NCBI GenBank assembly: GCA_902766585.1
Contig: CACXDV010000255.1
Location: forward strand, 1 to 7,043
Origin: an uncultured Ruminococcus sp.
Lineage (GTDB): Bacteria > Bacillota > Clostridia > Oscillospirales > Acutalibacteraceae
Direction of reading: 5' to 3'
Length of the DNA stretch: 7,043 nt
Of the stretch, positions 1-5,398 are shown piece after piece (positions within the stretch are counted from its first letter, which is position 1; every line of letters begins with the position of its first letter). The notes under the pieces were generated by a model, which saw only the letters and a program-made list of their open reading frames with translations, did not search any database and was not told the origin of the DNA. A program made the position numbers and the translations under genes.

Positions 1-1107
1 GTTTCGCTTGCAGCGCCGACAGGCAGGGCAGCTAAAAGAATGACCGAGCTTACCGGAAAGGAAGCCAAAACTATCCACCGTCTTTTAGAGGTGGAATGGG
101 GTAAAAATGATGTTCCGCATTTTACGAGAAATGAACGCCACCTTCTTAAATGTGACGCGCTGATAATAGATGAAATGTCAATGATAGATGTGACGCTTAT
201 GGAGGCTGTACTCAGAGCGCTGCCTCTCGGCTGCAGGCTTGTAATGGTCGGAGATACGGATCAGCTCCCTTCTGTCGGAGCAGGTAATGTTTTAGGTGAT
301 ATGATAGCTTCCGGAAGGCTGCCTGTGGTACAGCTTACCGAGATATTCCGCCAGTCTATGGAAAGCCTTATCATAACCAATGCACATAAGATAATACATG
401 GTGAAATGCCCGATCTAATGAAAAAGGATAAGGATTTTTTCTTTATATCGGAAAGCGGGCCGGAGGACATTTGCAGCAAGCTTGTTGACCTTTACATAAG
501 AAGGCTCCCCGCAGCCTATAATTACAGTCCCCTGAGTGATATACAGATACTTTGTCCCGGACGCAAGGGTGCGCTTGGAGTAACGGAGATAAACAGGCGT
601 ATACAGGGAATAATAAATCCCCCTGATAAAACCAAAAGTGAAGTGAAAATGCCCGTTTATACTCTCAGGGTGGGGGATAAGGTAATGCAGACAAAGAATA
701 ATTACGATCTCCCCTGGGAAAGAGATGACGGCTCGGACGGAGCAGGTATATATAACGGTGATATAGGTGTAATAATATCAATAGAAAAAAATTCCGGAAA
801 TGCAGAGATACGCTTTGATGATAAGGTGGTATCATATCAGCGTGAACAGCTTCTTGATGTGGATCTTGCATATGCAGCAACAGTGCATAAAAGTCAGGGA
901 AGTGAATTCCGCGCAGTGCTTATGCCCATGTATATGGGACCTTCACAGCTTTATTACAGGAATCTTCTTTATACCGCCGTTACCCGCGCAAGAGAAATAA
1001 TAATTTTAGTCGGAAATGTATCAACATTAAAGTATATGGTAGATAATAATAAAAAAACCAGAAGGTATTCGGGCTTGAGGTTTTTTTTGGAGAGGAGTTC
1101 AGAATGA
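1..1107 (+). CDS. recD2: RecD2-type ATP-dependent DNA helicase, C-terminal half (5' end outside window)
   Basis: This is a superfamily 1B 5'-3' DNA helicase of the RecD2 type, which acts in DNA repair and recombination without RecBC. The frame is open from base 1, so the gene starts upstream and the Walker A loop is not visible. The first residues (APTGRAAKRM) are the conserved helicase motif that follows Walker A. Next come Walker B (DEMSM, from base 169), the GDTDQLPSVGAG motif (from 250), FRQSMESL (from 346), the CPGRKGALGV segment near 550-585 (UvrD-like second RecA domain), VHKSQGSEF (883-909) and the arginine-finger motif TAVTRAR (973-993). The 368 visible residues are about half of a usual RecD2 of roughly 740. 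No frameshift or missing motif is seen. Its TGA stop overlaps the comF start codon as ATGA, which implies translational coupling. The family call is firm; RecD2 rather than RecBCD RecD is inferred from the motif spellings and the Gram-positive context. Confidence 0.95.
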   Translation, partial: VSLAAPTGRAAKRMTELTGKEAKTIHRLLEVEWGKNDVPHFTRNERHLLKCDALIIDEMSMIDVTLMEAVLRALPLGCRLVMVGDTDQLPSVGAGNVLGDMIASGRLPVVQLTEIFRQSMESLIITNAHKIIHGEMPDLMKKDKDFFFISESGPEDICSKLVDLYIRRLPAAYNYSPLSDIQILCPGRKGALGVTEINRRIQGIINPPDKTKSEVKMPVYTLRVGDKVMQTKNNYDLPWERDDGSDGAGIYNGDIGVIISIEKNSGNAEIRFDDKVVSYQREQLLDVDLAYAATVHKSQGSEFRAVLMPMYMGPSQLYYRNLLYTAVTRAREIIILVGNVSTLKYMVDNNKKTRRYSGLRFFLERSSE

Positions 1108-1808
1108 ACAGGCTGATAAGCTTGATATATCCCCCGAAGTGCCCGTATTGTTCCGCAGCATTGAAATATGATATGACGGAATGTCTTGTATGCAGGGCAA
1201 AATTCCCCGAAACACCGCGGATAGAACCGCTTGTAACGGGAGAAATATGTGTTGCGCCATTCACCTACAGTTCGGTGATAAGAAAGGCAATAGCACAGTA
1301 TAAATACCGGGGTAAAAAATTTAATACAAACAGCTTTGCAGCAGCTTTGGCAAGTTCAATAAGGAATGTCTATTCAAAGGATATGAGCTTTGAATTTATA
1401 ACCTGTGTGCCCATGAGCCGTGACAGAAGAAAGAAAAGAGGCTATAATCAAGCCGAGCTGGTTGCAAGAATGACAGCGGAGCTTTTGGAGAAGCCCTTCG
1501 CGGAGGTGCTTTATCGTGATGACGGAGCAGCCGAACAGCATCTTAAAAGCTTTGAAAAGCGTATTACCGATGAGGATGATTCATTTCATATAATAGATGC
1601 ATCTCTTGTCAAGGGAAAACAGATATTGCTGATAGATGATGTTATGACAACAGGCACTACCCTTTCAAGATGCAGCAGGGTATTGAAGGATAACGGAGCC
1701 GAAAGGGTATTTTGCGGTGCTATAGCCATTGTAAAGGGATATTCCTTCGGAAACTCCAATCGATATATTGATATTGCAGCGAAAGCAAAGAACGGAAAGG
1801 AGCCGTAA
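1104..1808 (+). CDS. comF: ComF family protein (amidophosphoribosyltransferase-like, ComFC)
   Basis: This 234-residue protein is of usual length for ComF/ComFC. An N-terminal four-cysteine zinc-binding knuckle (CPYC at residues 13-16, CLVC at 27-30) precedes a type I phosphoribosyltransferase domain. That domain contains RKKRGYNQAE (109-118) and the PRPP-binding loop ILLIDDVMTTGTTLS (174-188). In competent bacteria ComFC works in the cytoplasm during DNA uptake and transformation. The family is also widespread in species not known to be competent, where its substrate is unclear. The ATG at 1104 is supported by AGAGGAG at 1091-1097, six bases upstream, and overlaps the recD2 stop by four bases. 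The gene is followed after one base by the mreB-like gene. A helicase next to ComF fits a DNA-processing theme, but competence itself cannot be shown from this window. No comFA or comFB is visible beside it. Confidence 0.93.
   Translation: MNRLISLIYPPKCPYCSAALKYDMTECLVCRAKFPETPRIEPLVTGEICVAPFTYSSVIRKAIAQYKYRGKKFNTNSFAAALASSIRNVYSKDMSFEFITCVPMSRDRRKKRGYNQAELVARMTAELLEKPFAEVLYRDDGAAEQHLKSFEKRITDEDDSFHIIDASLVKGKQILLIDDVMTTGTTLSRCSRVLKDNGAERVFCGAIAIVKGYSFGNSNRYIDIAAKAKNGKEP
1796..1802 (+). promoter_or_regulatory. Ribosome binding site of mreB-like gene
   Basis: AAAGGAG lies seven bases before the ATG at 1810 and inside the last codons of comF. It decides the start. An in-frame ATG at 1768 would add 14 residues (beginning MILQRKQRTE) that are not MreB-like and only read through the comF tail. 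Starting at 1810 gives MGIDVAIDLGT, the normal N-terminus of the family. Confidence 0.85.
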
Positions 1809-1809
1809 T

Positions 1810-2829
1810 ATGGGAATTGATGTAGCAATTGACCTGGGAACCTCAAGGACGAGGATTTTTTTACAGAATAAGGGAAAGGTAGTAGATGAGCCGTCTGTCA
1901 TAACCGTGAATCTTGAGGATGAAAGTATCCTTGCTGTAGGCGAGGAAGCCTATCATATGCTCGGAAGAACGTCAGACCGCTTTAATGCAATGTATCCTAT
2001 CAACGGGGGAGTTATATCGGATTTAGGTCTTGTTGAGGCTATGATATCCATATTTCTTAAAAAGGTCGTTTCCTCAAAGATAGGTATGCCCCGTGCGGTA
2101 GCCTGTGTTCCCGGAGAGATAACGGATGTTGAAAAAAGAGCTGTTGTCAATGCAATAAGCTGTGCCGGAATAAGAAGGGTATGTCTTATTGAGGAGCCTG
2201 TTGCGGCGGCGCTCGGTGCAGGACTTGATATTGCGGGACCTCACGGAAATTTTGTTGTTGATGTCGGCGGAGGTACTACCGATTTAGCTGTTATCTCACT
2301 CAGCGGTATAGCAGTTTCCCGTTCAATAAAGCAGGCAGGAAATGCTATGGATGAAGAGATTATCAAATATGTTAAGCGCAAGTATAATATGCTTATCGGA
2401 AAGCGCACAGCAGAGGAAGCAAAAATGAATATCGGCTGTGTCGTTCCGGGTATGGCAGCGGGTACGCACCGTATCAAGGGAAGGAATATGATAACCGGTA
2501 TGCCGATGTGGGTTGATTTGCGTTCCGAAGAAATGGTAGAGCCTCTGAGGGATATTGCCGATGCGATAGTCCGTCAGGTACAGGATGTTCTTGAGGAAAC
2601 ACCGCCTGAGCTTATCGGTGATATTTATTCGGACGGAATAGTTCTCACCGGCGGAGCTTCACAGATAGTAGGTCTTGATACTCTTATCAAGGTAGCGACA
2701 GACCTCAGAGTAACGGTTGCCGATGCTCCATCGGACTGTGTTGTGAACGGATGCGGAAAGGCTATCAAATATATAGATAAGCTTCGTCATCACGACGGAA
2801 CAGTTACTCCTATCACCGACAGATATTGA
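1810..2829 (+). CDS. mreB: MreB/Mbl-family bacterial actin (rod-shape determining protein paralogue)
   Basis: This is a 339-residue actin-fold ATPase of normal MreB length. In this family, ATP-dependent filaments under the membrane guide cell-wall synthesis. Visible elements are the phosphate-1 loop DLGTSRTRIF (8-17), EPSV (27-30), the EEPVAAALGAG segment (128-138) with the expected glutamates, phosphate-2 DVGGGTTDLAV (151-161), SRSIKQAG (170-177), the IGKRTAEEAK segment (196-205) and the adenosine motif LTGGAS (279-284). Phosphate-1 reads SRT where MreB and Mbl normally read ANT. Phosphate-2 has TTD, as in Bacillus Mbl, rather than the TTE of MreB. The gene sits between comF and glpK rather than beside mreC/mreD, which suggests an additional paralogue rather than the core elongasome MreB. 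No transmembrane or long amphipathic N-terminus is present. The family is certain; the paralogue type is inference. Confidence 0.93.
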   Translation: MGIDVAIDLGTSRTRIFLQNKGKVVDEPSVITVNLEDESILAVGEEAYHMLGRTSDRFNAMYPINGGVISDLGLVEAMISIFLKKVVSSKIGMPRAVACVPGEITDVEKRAVVNAISCAGIRRVCLIEEPVAAALGAGLDIAGPHGNFVVDVGGGTTDLAVISLSGIAVSRSIKQAGNAMDEEIIKYVKRKYNMLIGKRTAEEAKMNIGCVVPGMAAGTHRIKGRNMITGMPMWVDLRSEEMVEPLRDIADAIVRQVQDVLEETPPELIGDIYSDGIVLTGGASQIVGLDTLIKVATDLRVTVADAPSDCVVNGCGKAIKYIDKLRHHDGTVTPITDRY

Positions 2830-2844
2830 TATGGGGTGCCGGAA

Positions 2845-4323
2845 ATGAAAAAATATATTTTAGCACTTGACGAGGGTACAACGAGCGCAAGGGCGATACT
2901 CTACAATAAACAGGCAGAAACAGTGGCTTCTGCACAGCATGAGTTTACTCAGATATACCCGCATACGGGCTGGGTAGAGCATGACGCTATGGAAATATAT
3001 GCGAACCAGTATGCCGTAATGACCGAATGTATTGCCAAAAGCGGAATATCTCCGGATGAAATAGCCGGAATAGGCATTACCAATCAGCGCGAAACAACTG
3101 TTGTCTGGAACAGAAAAACAGGCAGACCTGTATACAATGCCATAGTCTGGCAGTGCAGAAGAACAGCGGATATCTGCCGTAGGATAGTCTCCGACGGCAT
3201 GGAGGAATATATAGGCAAAACTACCGGACTCAAGGCGGATGCTTATTTCAGCGCGACAAAAATAAAATGGATACTCGACAATGTAAGCGGATGCCGTGAG
3301 CAGGCAGAAAAAGGCGAACTGCTTTTCGGTACGATAGATACATGGCTTCTGTGGAAGCTTACGGACGGCAGGGTACACGTGACTGACAGGACAAATGCCT
3401 CCCGTACAATGCTTTATAATCTTGAAAGCGGTGAATGGGACGAAAAGCTGTTAAGCTATTTCGGTATACCCCGCAGTATGCTCCCCCAAATATGCAGCAG
3501 CTCAGAATTATACGGATATGTAAATATCATGGGCGCACAGATACCTGTATGCGGTATAGCAGGCGACCAGCAGGCAGCGCTTTTCGGACAGGGCTGTTTC
3601 AATTCGGGCGAGGCAAAGACGACCTACGGCACAGGCTGCTTTTTGCTTGAGCATACCGGAGAAAAGCCTGTATACAGCAAATACGGGCTTCTAACGACAG
3701 CGGCGGCGTCACTTAAGGGAGAACCCTTCCAGTATGCCCTTGAAGGCAGCGTATTTATCGGAGGCGCGGTATTGCAGTGGCTCAGGGACGGGCTGGGACT
3801 TATCCGTGATGCGGCGGACAGTGAGTATTTCGCCGTAAAGGCAAAGGATACGGGCGGAGTATATTTTGTTCCTGCCTTTGCGGGACTTGGCGCGCCGTAT
3901 TGGGATATGGACGCAAGAGGCATGATATCAGGCATTACAAGAGGAACAAAAACAGAGCATATTATCAGGGCTGCTGTGGAATCTATAGCCTATCAGACGG
4001 AGGAGCTTATTTCCGCTATGGAGGCAGACAGCGGAAAAAGAATAAGCGTTCTCAAAGCAGACGGCGGAGCTGCCGCAAATGCCTTTCTTATGCAGTTTCA
4101 GGCTGATATTTCTGCTATGGAGGTGCAAAGACCGCTTTCAAAGGAGGCTACCTCACTCGGCGCGGCATTTCTTGCGGGGCTTACGGCGGGCTTTTTTGAA
4201 AGCAAAAAAGAGGTGCTGAGCCTGTGCAGGAGCGGTAAAGGCTTCAGACCTGAAATGATGGATGACAGAAGAAAAGAATTGCTTGACGGCTGGTATAAGG
4301 CTGTAGGCAGAGTAAGACTTTGA
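2845..4323 (+). CDS. glpK: Glycerol kinase
   Basis: This enzyme converts glycerol and ATP to sn-glycerol 3-phosphate in the cytoplasm. It is an FGGY-family kinase of 492 residues (usual about 495-505). Motifs are DEGTTSARA (9-17), NQRETTVVW (80-88, with glycerol contacts R82 and E83), W102, AYFSATKIKW (133-142, FGGY signature 1, Y134), DRTNASRT (181-188), GDQQAALFGQ (240-249, catalytic D241), YGTGCF (261-266), PAFAGLGAPYW (343-353) and DGGAAANAFLMQFQAD (406-421, FGGY signature 2). ATG 2845 is chosen because it gives the standard MKKYILALDEGTTS start; a GTG at 2836 is also in frame. The loop after ELYGY (221-225) is about three to four residues shorter than in the E. coli and Enterococcus enzymes. 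It has neither the histidine phosphorylated by the PTS protein HPr nor the glycine-rich fructose-bisphosphate loop. The gap to mreB is 15 bases; no glpF or glpD is visible. Confidence 0.97.
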   Translation: MKKYILALDEGTTSARAILYNKQAETVASAQHEFTQIYPHTGWVEHDAMEIYANQYAVMTECIAKSGISPDEIAGIGITNQRETTVVWNRKTGRPVYNAIVWQCRRTADICRRIVSDGMEEYIGKTTGLKADAYFSATKIKWILDNVSGCREQAEKGELLFGTIDTWLLWKLTDGRVHVTDRTNASRTMLYNLESGEWDEKLLSYFGIPRSMLPQICSSSELYGYVNIMGAQIPVCGIAGDQQAALFGQGCFNSGEAKTTYGTGCFLLEHTGEKPVYSKYGLLTTAAASLKGEPFQYALEGSVFIGGAVLQWLRDGLGLIRDAADSEYFAVKAKDTGGVYFVPAFAGLGAPYWDMDARGMISGITRGTKTEHIIRAAVESIAYQTEELISAMEADSGKRISVLKADGGAAANAFLMQFQADISAMEVQRPLSKEATSLGAAFLAGLTAGFFESKKEVLSLCRSGKGFRPEMMDDRRKELLDGWYKAVGRVRL

Positions 4324-4330
4324 ATTAAAT

Positions 4331-4334
4331 GGAG
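4331..4334 (+). promoter_or_regulatory. Ribosome binding site of the hydrolase
   Basis: GGAG lies nine bases before the ATG at 4344. It favours that codon over the in-frame ATG at 4329, which has no purine-rich site upstream and overlaps the GGAG itself. Confidence 0.65.
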
Positions 4335-4343
4335 CAGATAATT

Positions 4344-5261
4344 ATGGAAATCAATGTTATAGAAAAATATGTACTTTCATCAGATAAAGATCATAAGCTT
4401 CACGGACTTATCTATTGTCCCGAGGGAGAGATAAAAGGATTTTTTCAGGTCGTACACGATATGGCCGAATACATAGGAAGATATGATAAATTCTGCCGTT
4501 CAATGGCAGAGTAGGGATATCTTGTTTTCGGATATGACCACTTAGGTCACGGCAAAACTGCAAGAGATGATTCCGAGCTTGGCTTTATAGCCTATGAGAA
4601 CGGCTGGGAATATCTTGTTGATGACGTCGCTGTTTTTGCAAATGCCGTAAAAGCTGATTATCCGGTACACGCTCCCTTCTTTCTTATGGGACACAGCGTG
4701 GGCAGCTTTATTGCCCGTCTTGCCGCTGAAAAATATTGTATGCAGGATAAGCTTATAATTATGGGAACAGGCGGACCTCAGCCTATTTCGGGTGTCGGAG
4801 AGGCATTTCTCAGGGGCGAAAAGCGTATACACGGCTCCCGCTTTATTTCTGAGATAGCTTATTCTCTCATGTTCGGAAATTATACCACTCATTTTGAGCA
4901 GGATGACCGTTTCAGCTGGCTCAGCACAATCAAGGAGGAAAGAGATATTTACAGGAATGATAAATTCTGCAATTACTTCTTTACCGTTTCAGCTCTGATA
5001 GACCTTGTAAAGCTCAGCAGAATGGCAAACAGGAATGAATGGTTCTCTTCATCTGTGATAAAAAAGCCGATACTGCTCGTTTCCGGAAAGGACGATCCCA
5101 TCGGAGATTACGGTCACGGCGTCAAGAAGGTCTATGACCGCTTGACAGATAAGGATGCTGATGTTAAATTCGTTCTGTTCAAAAACTGCCGGCATGAGCT
5201 TCTGCATGATATCTGTGCGGACAGGGTTACAGAGGTAATAAAGGATTTTTGTAGGAGTTGA
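4344..5261 (+). pseudogene. Monoacylglycerol lipase-like alpha/beta hydrolase interrupted by one in-frame TAG
   Basis: Read through the TAG at codon 57, this frame encodes a 305-residue serine hydrolase of normal length for the Hydrolase_4 / monoacylglycerol lipase-lysophospholipase family. These enzymes typically cleave monoacylglycerols to glycerol and fatty acid. Before the stop lie VVHDMAEYIGRYDKF (36-50). After it, in the same frame, lie GYDHLGHGKT (63-72), the nucleophile elbow GHSVGS (116-121, Ser118), GKDDP with the acid at Asp251, and CRHE with His284. All triad residues are downstream of the stop. Family members commonly read A-E-x-G-Y here, so the TAG most simply comes from a CAG glutamine codon by one C-to-T change. 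No frameshift or other stop follows. The ATG at 4686 has no ribosome binding site and would omit the first third of the fold. There is no signal peptide, so the protein would be cytoplasmic. It could be a recent pseudogene, a read-through gene or a sequence error. Confidence 0.85.
4512..4514 (+). other. In-frame amber codon inside the hydrolase gene
   Basis: TAG interrupts the hydrolase between MAE and GYLVFGYDHLGHG. Both sides are in the same frame and align as one continuous family member, so only a base substitution is needed, not an indel. The base after the codon is G. None of the other genes in this window ends in TAG. Confidence 0.95.
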
Positions 5262-5272
5262 CAAAAAAGTCA
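5259..5272. repeat. Short perfect palindrome TGAC-A6-GTCA upstream of the amylase promoter
   Basis: Four-base arms TGAC (5259-5262) and GTCA (5269-5272) flank six A residues. The element overlaps the hydrolase stop codon and ends 18 bases before the -35 box at 5291. The position would suit an operator or activator site, but arms this short can arise by chance and I recognise no regulator for it. Confidence 0.25.
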
Positions 5273-5290
5273 TTATTTTTCATACAAGTA

Positions 5291-5319
5291 TTGACATAAT
5301 GCTAAAATTATGATATTAT
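5291..5319 (+). promoter_or_regulatory. Sigma-A-type promoter with extended -10, driving the GH13 gene
   Basis: The -35 box is a perfect TTGACA (5291-5296). After a 17-base spacer comes TATTAT (5314-5319), one mismatch from TATAAT. TG at 5311-5312 sits one base before it and forms an extended -10 (TGA-TATTAT). The surroundings are AT-rich. Transcription should begin at about 5325-5327, some 73 bases before the GH13 start codon. It is the only strong promoter I see in the window. Confidence 0.85.
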
Positions 5320-5324
5320 ATCTC

Positions 5325-5363
5325 AGGAAACGGCGCTTACCCGTATGCGTAGGTGCCGTTCCT
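5325..5363 (+). promoter_or_regulatory. Leader hairpin at the predicted 5' end of the amylase mRNA
   Basis: The arms are 5325-5340 and 5349-5363. They pair over 15 base pairs with one bulged A (5330) and two G-U pairs, closing an eight-base loop (CCGTATGC, 5341-5348). The core CGGCGC/GTGCCG is GC-rich. The hairpin begins within a base or two of the predicted start of transcription, so it would form the extreme 5' end of the RNA. It could stabilise the mRNA, act in regulation, or work as a weak leader terminator, since TTTGATTTTTG follows but with an interrupted T tract. I cannot match it to a known riboswitch class. Confidence 0.75.
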
Positions 5364-5387
5364 TTGATTTTTGAAAACTGAAAGGAA
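5359..5387 (+). promoter_or_regulatory. Possible alternative hairpin hiding the amylase ribosome binding site
   Basis: TTCCTTT (5359-5365) is a perfect seven-base reverse complement of AAAGGAA (5381-5387), which carries the Shine-Dalgarno sequence of the GH13 gene. The loop between them is 15 bases. The TTCCT part is also the 3' foot of the upstream leader hairpin, where it pairs with AGGAA (5325-5329). The two pairings therefore exclude each other: the upstream hairpin frees the ribosome site and the downstream one covers it. The complementarity is seen directly; a regulatory role is inference. Confidence 0.45.
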
Positions 5388-5398
5388 GAAAATTTTCT

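Noticed and set aside
1768..1809. Earlier in-frame ATG for mreB at 1768
   Set aside because: It would overlap the comF tail and add a non-homologous extension. ATG 1810 has a well-spaced AAAGGAG and matches the family start.
2836..2844. GTG start for glpK at 2836
   Set aside because: It adds only three residues; ATG 2845 gives the usual N-terminus. The choice is not certain, because the ribosome site (GGGG, 2833-2836) is weak.
2860..3378. Long antisense open frame (172 codons) inside glpK
   Set aside because: It lies entirely opposite a strongly conserved kinase gene, shows no domain I recognise and is rich in Cys, Tyr and Ser, as expected of a shadow frame. The other antisense frames opposite the GH13, recD2 and hydrolase genes were dropped for the same reason.
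4686..5261. Independent shorter hydrolase starting at ATG 4686
   Set aside because: There is no Shine-Dalgarno sequence before it, and the product would lack the first strands and helices of the fold. The frame upstream to the TAG is clearly the same protein.
5322..5340. CcpA-type cre site overlapping the start of transcription
   Set aside because: The AGGAAACGGCGCTT stretch matches the first half of the cre consensus only; the second half fails.
5325..5372. Intrinsic terminator (hairpin followed by TTTGATTTTTG)
   Set aside because: The T tract is interrupted by GA, and the hairpin lies after a strong promoter and just before the gene that promoter serves. A leader role is more likely, although weak attenuation cannot be excluded.
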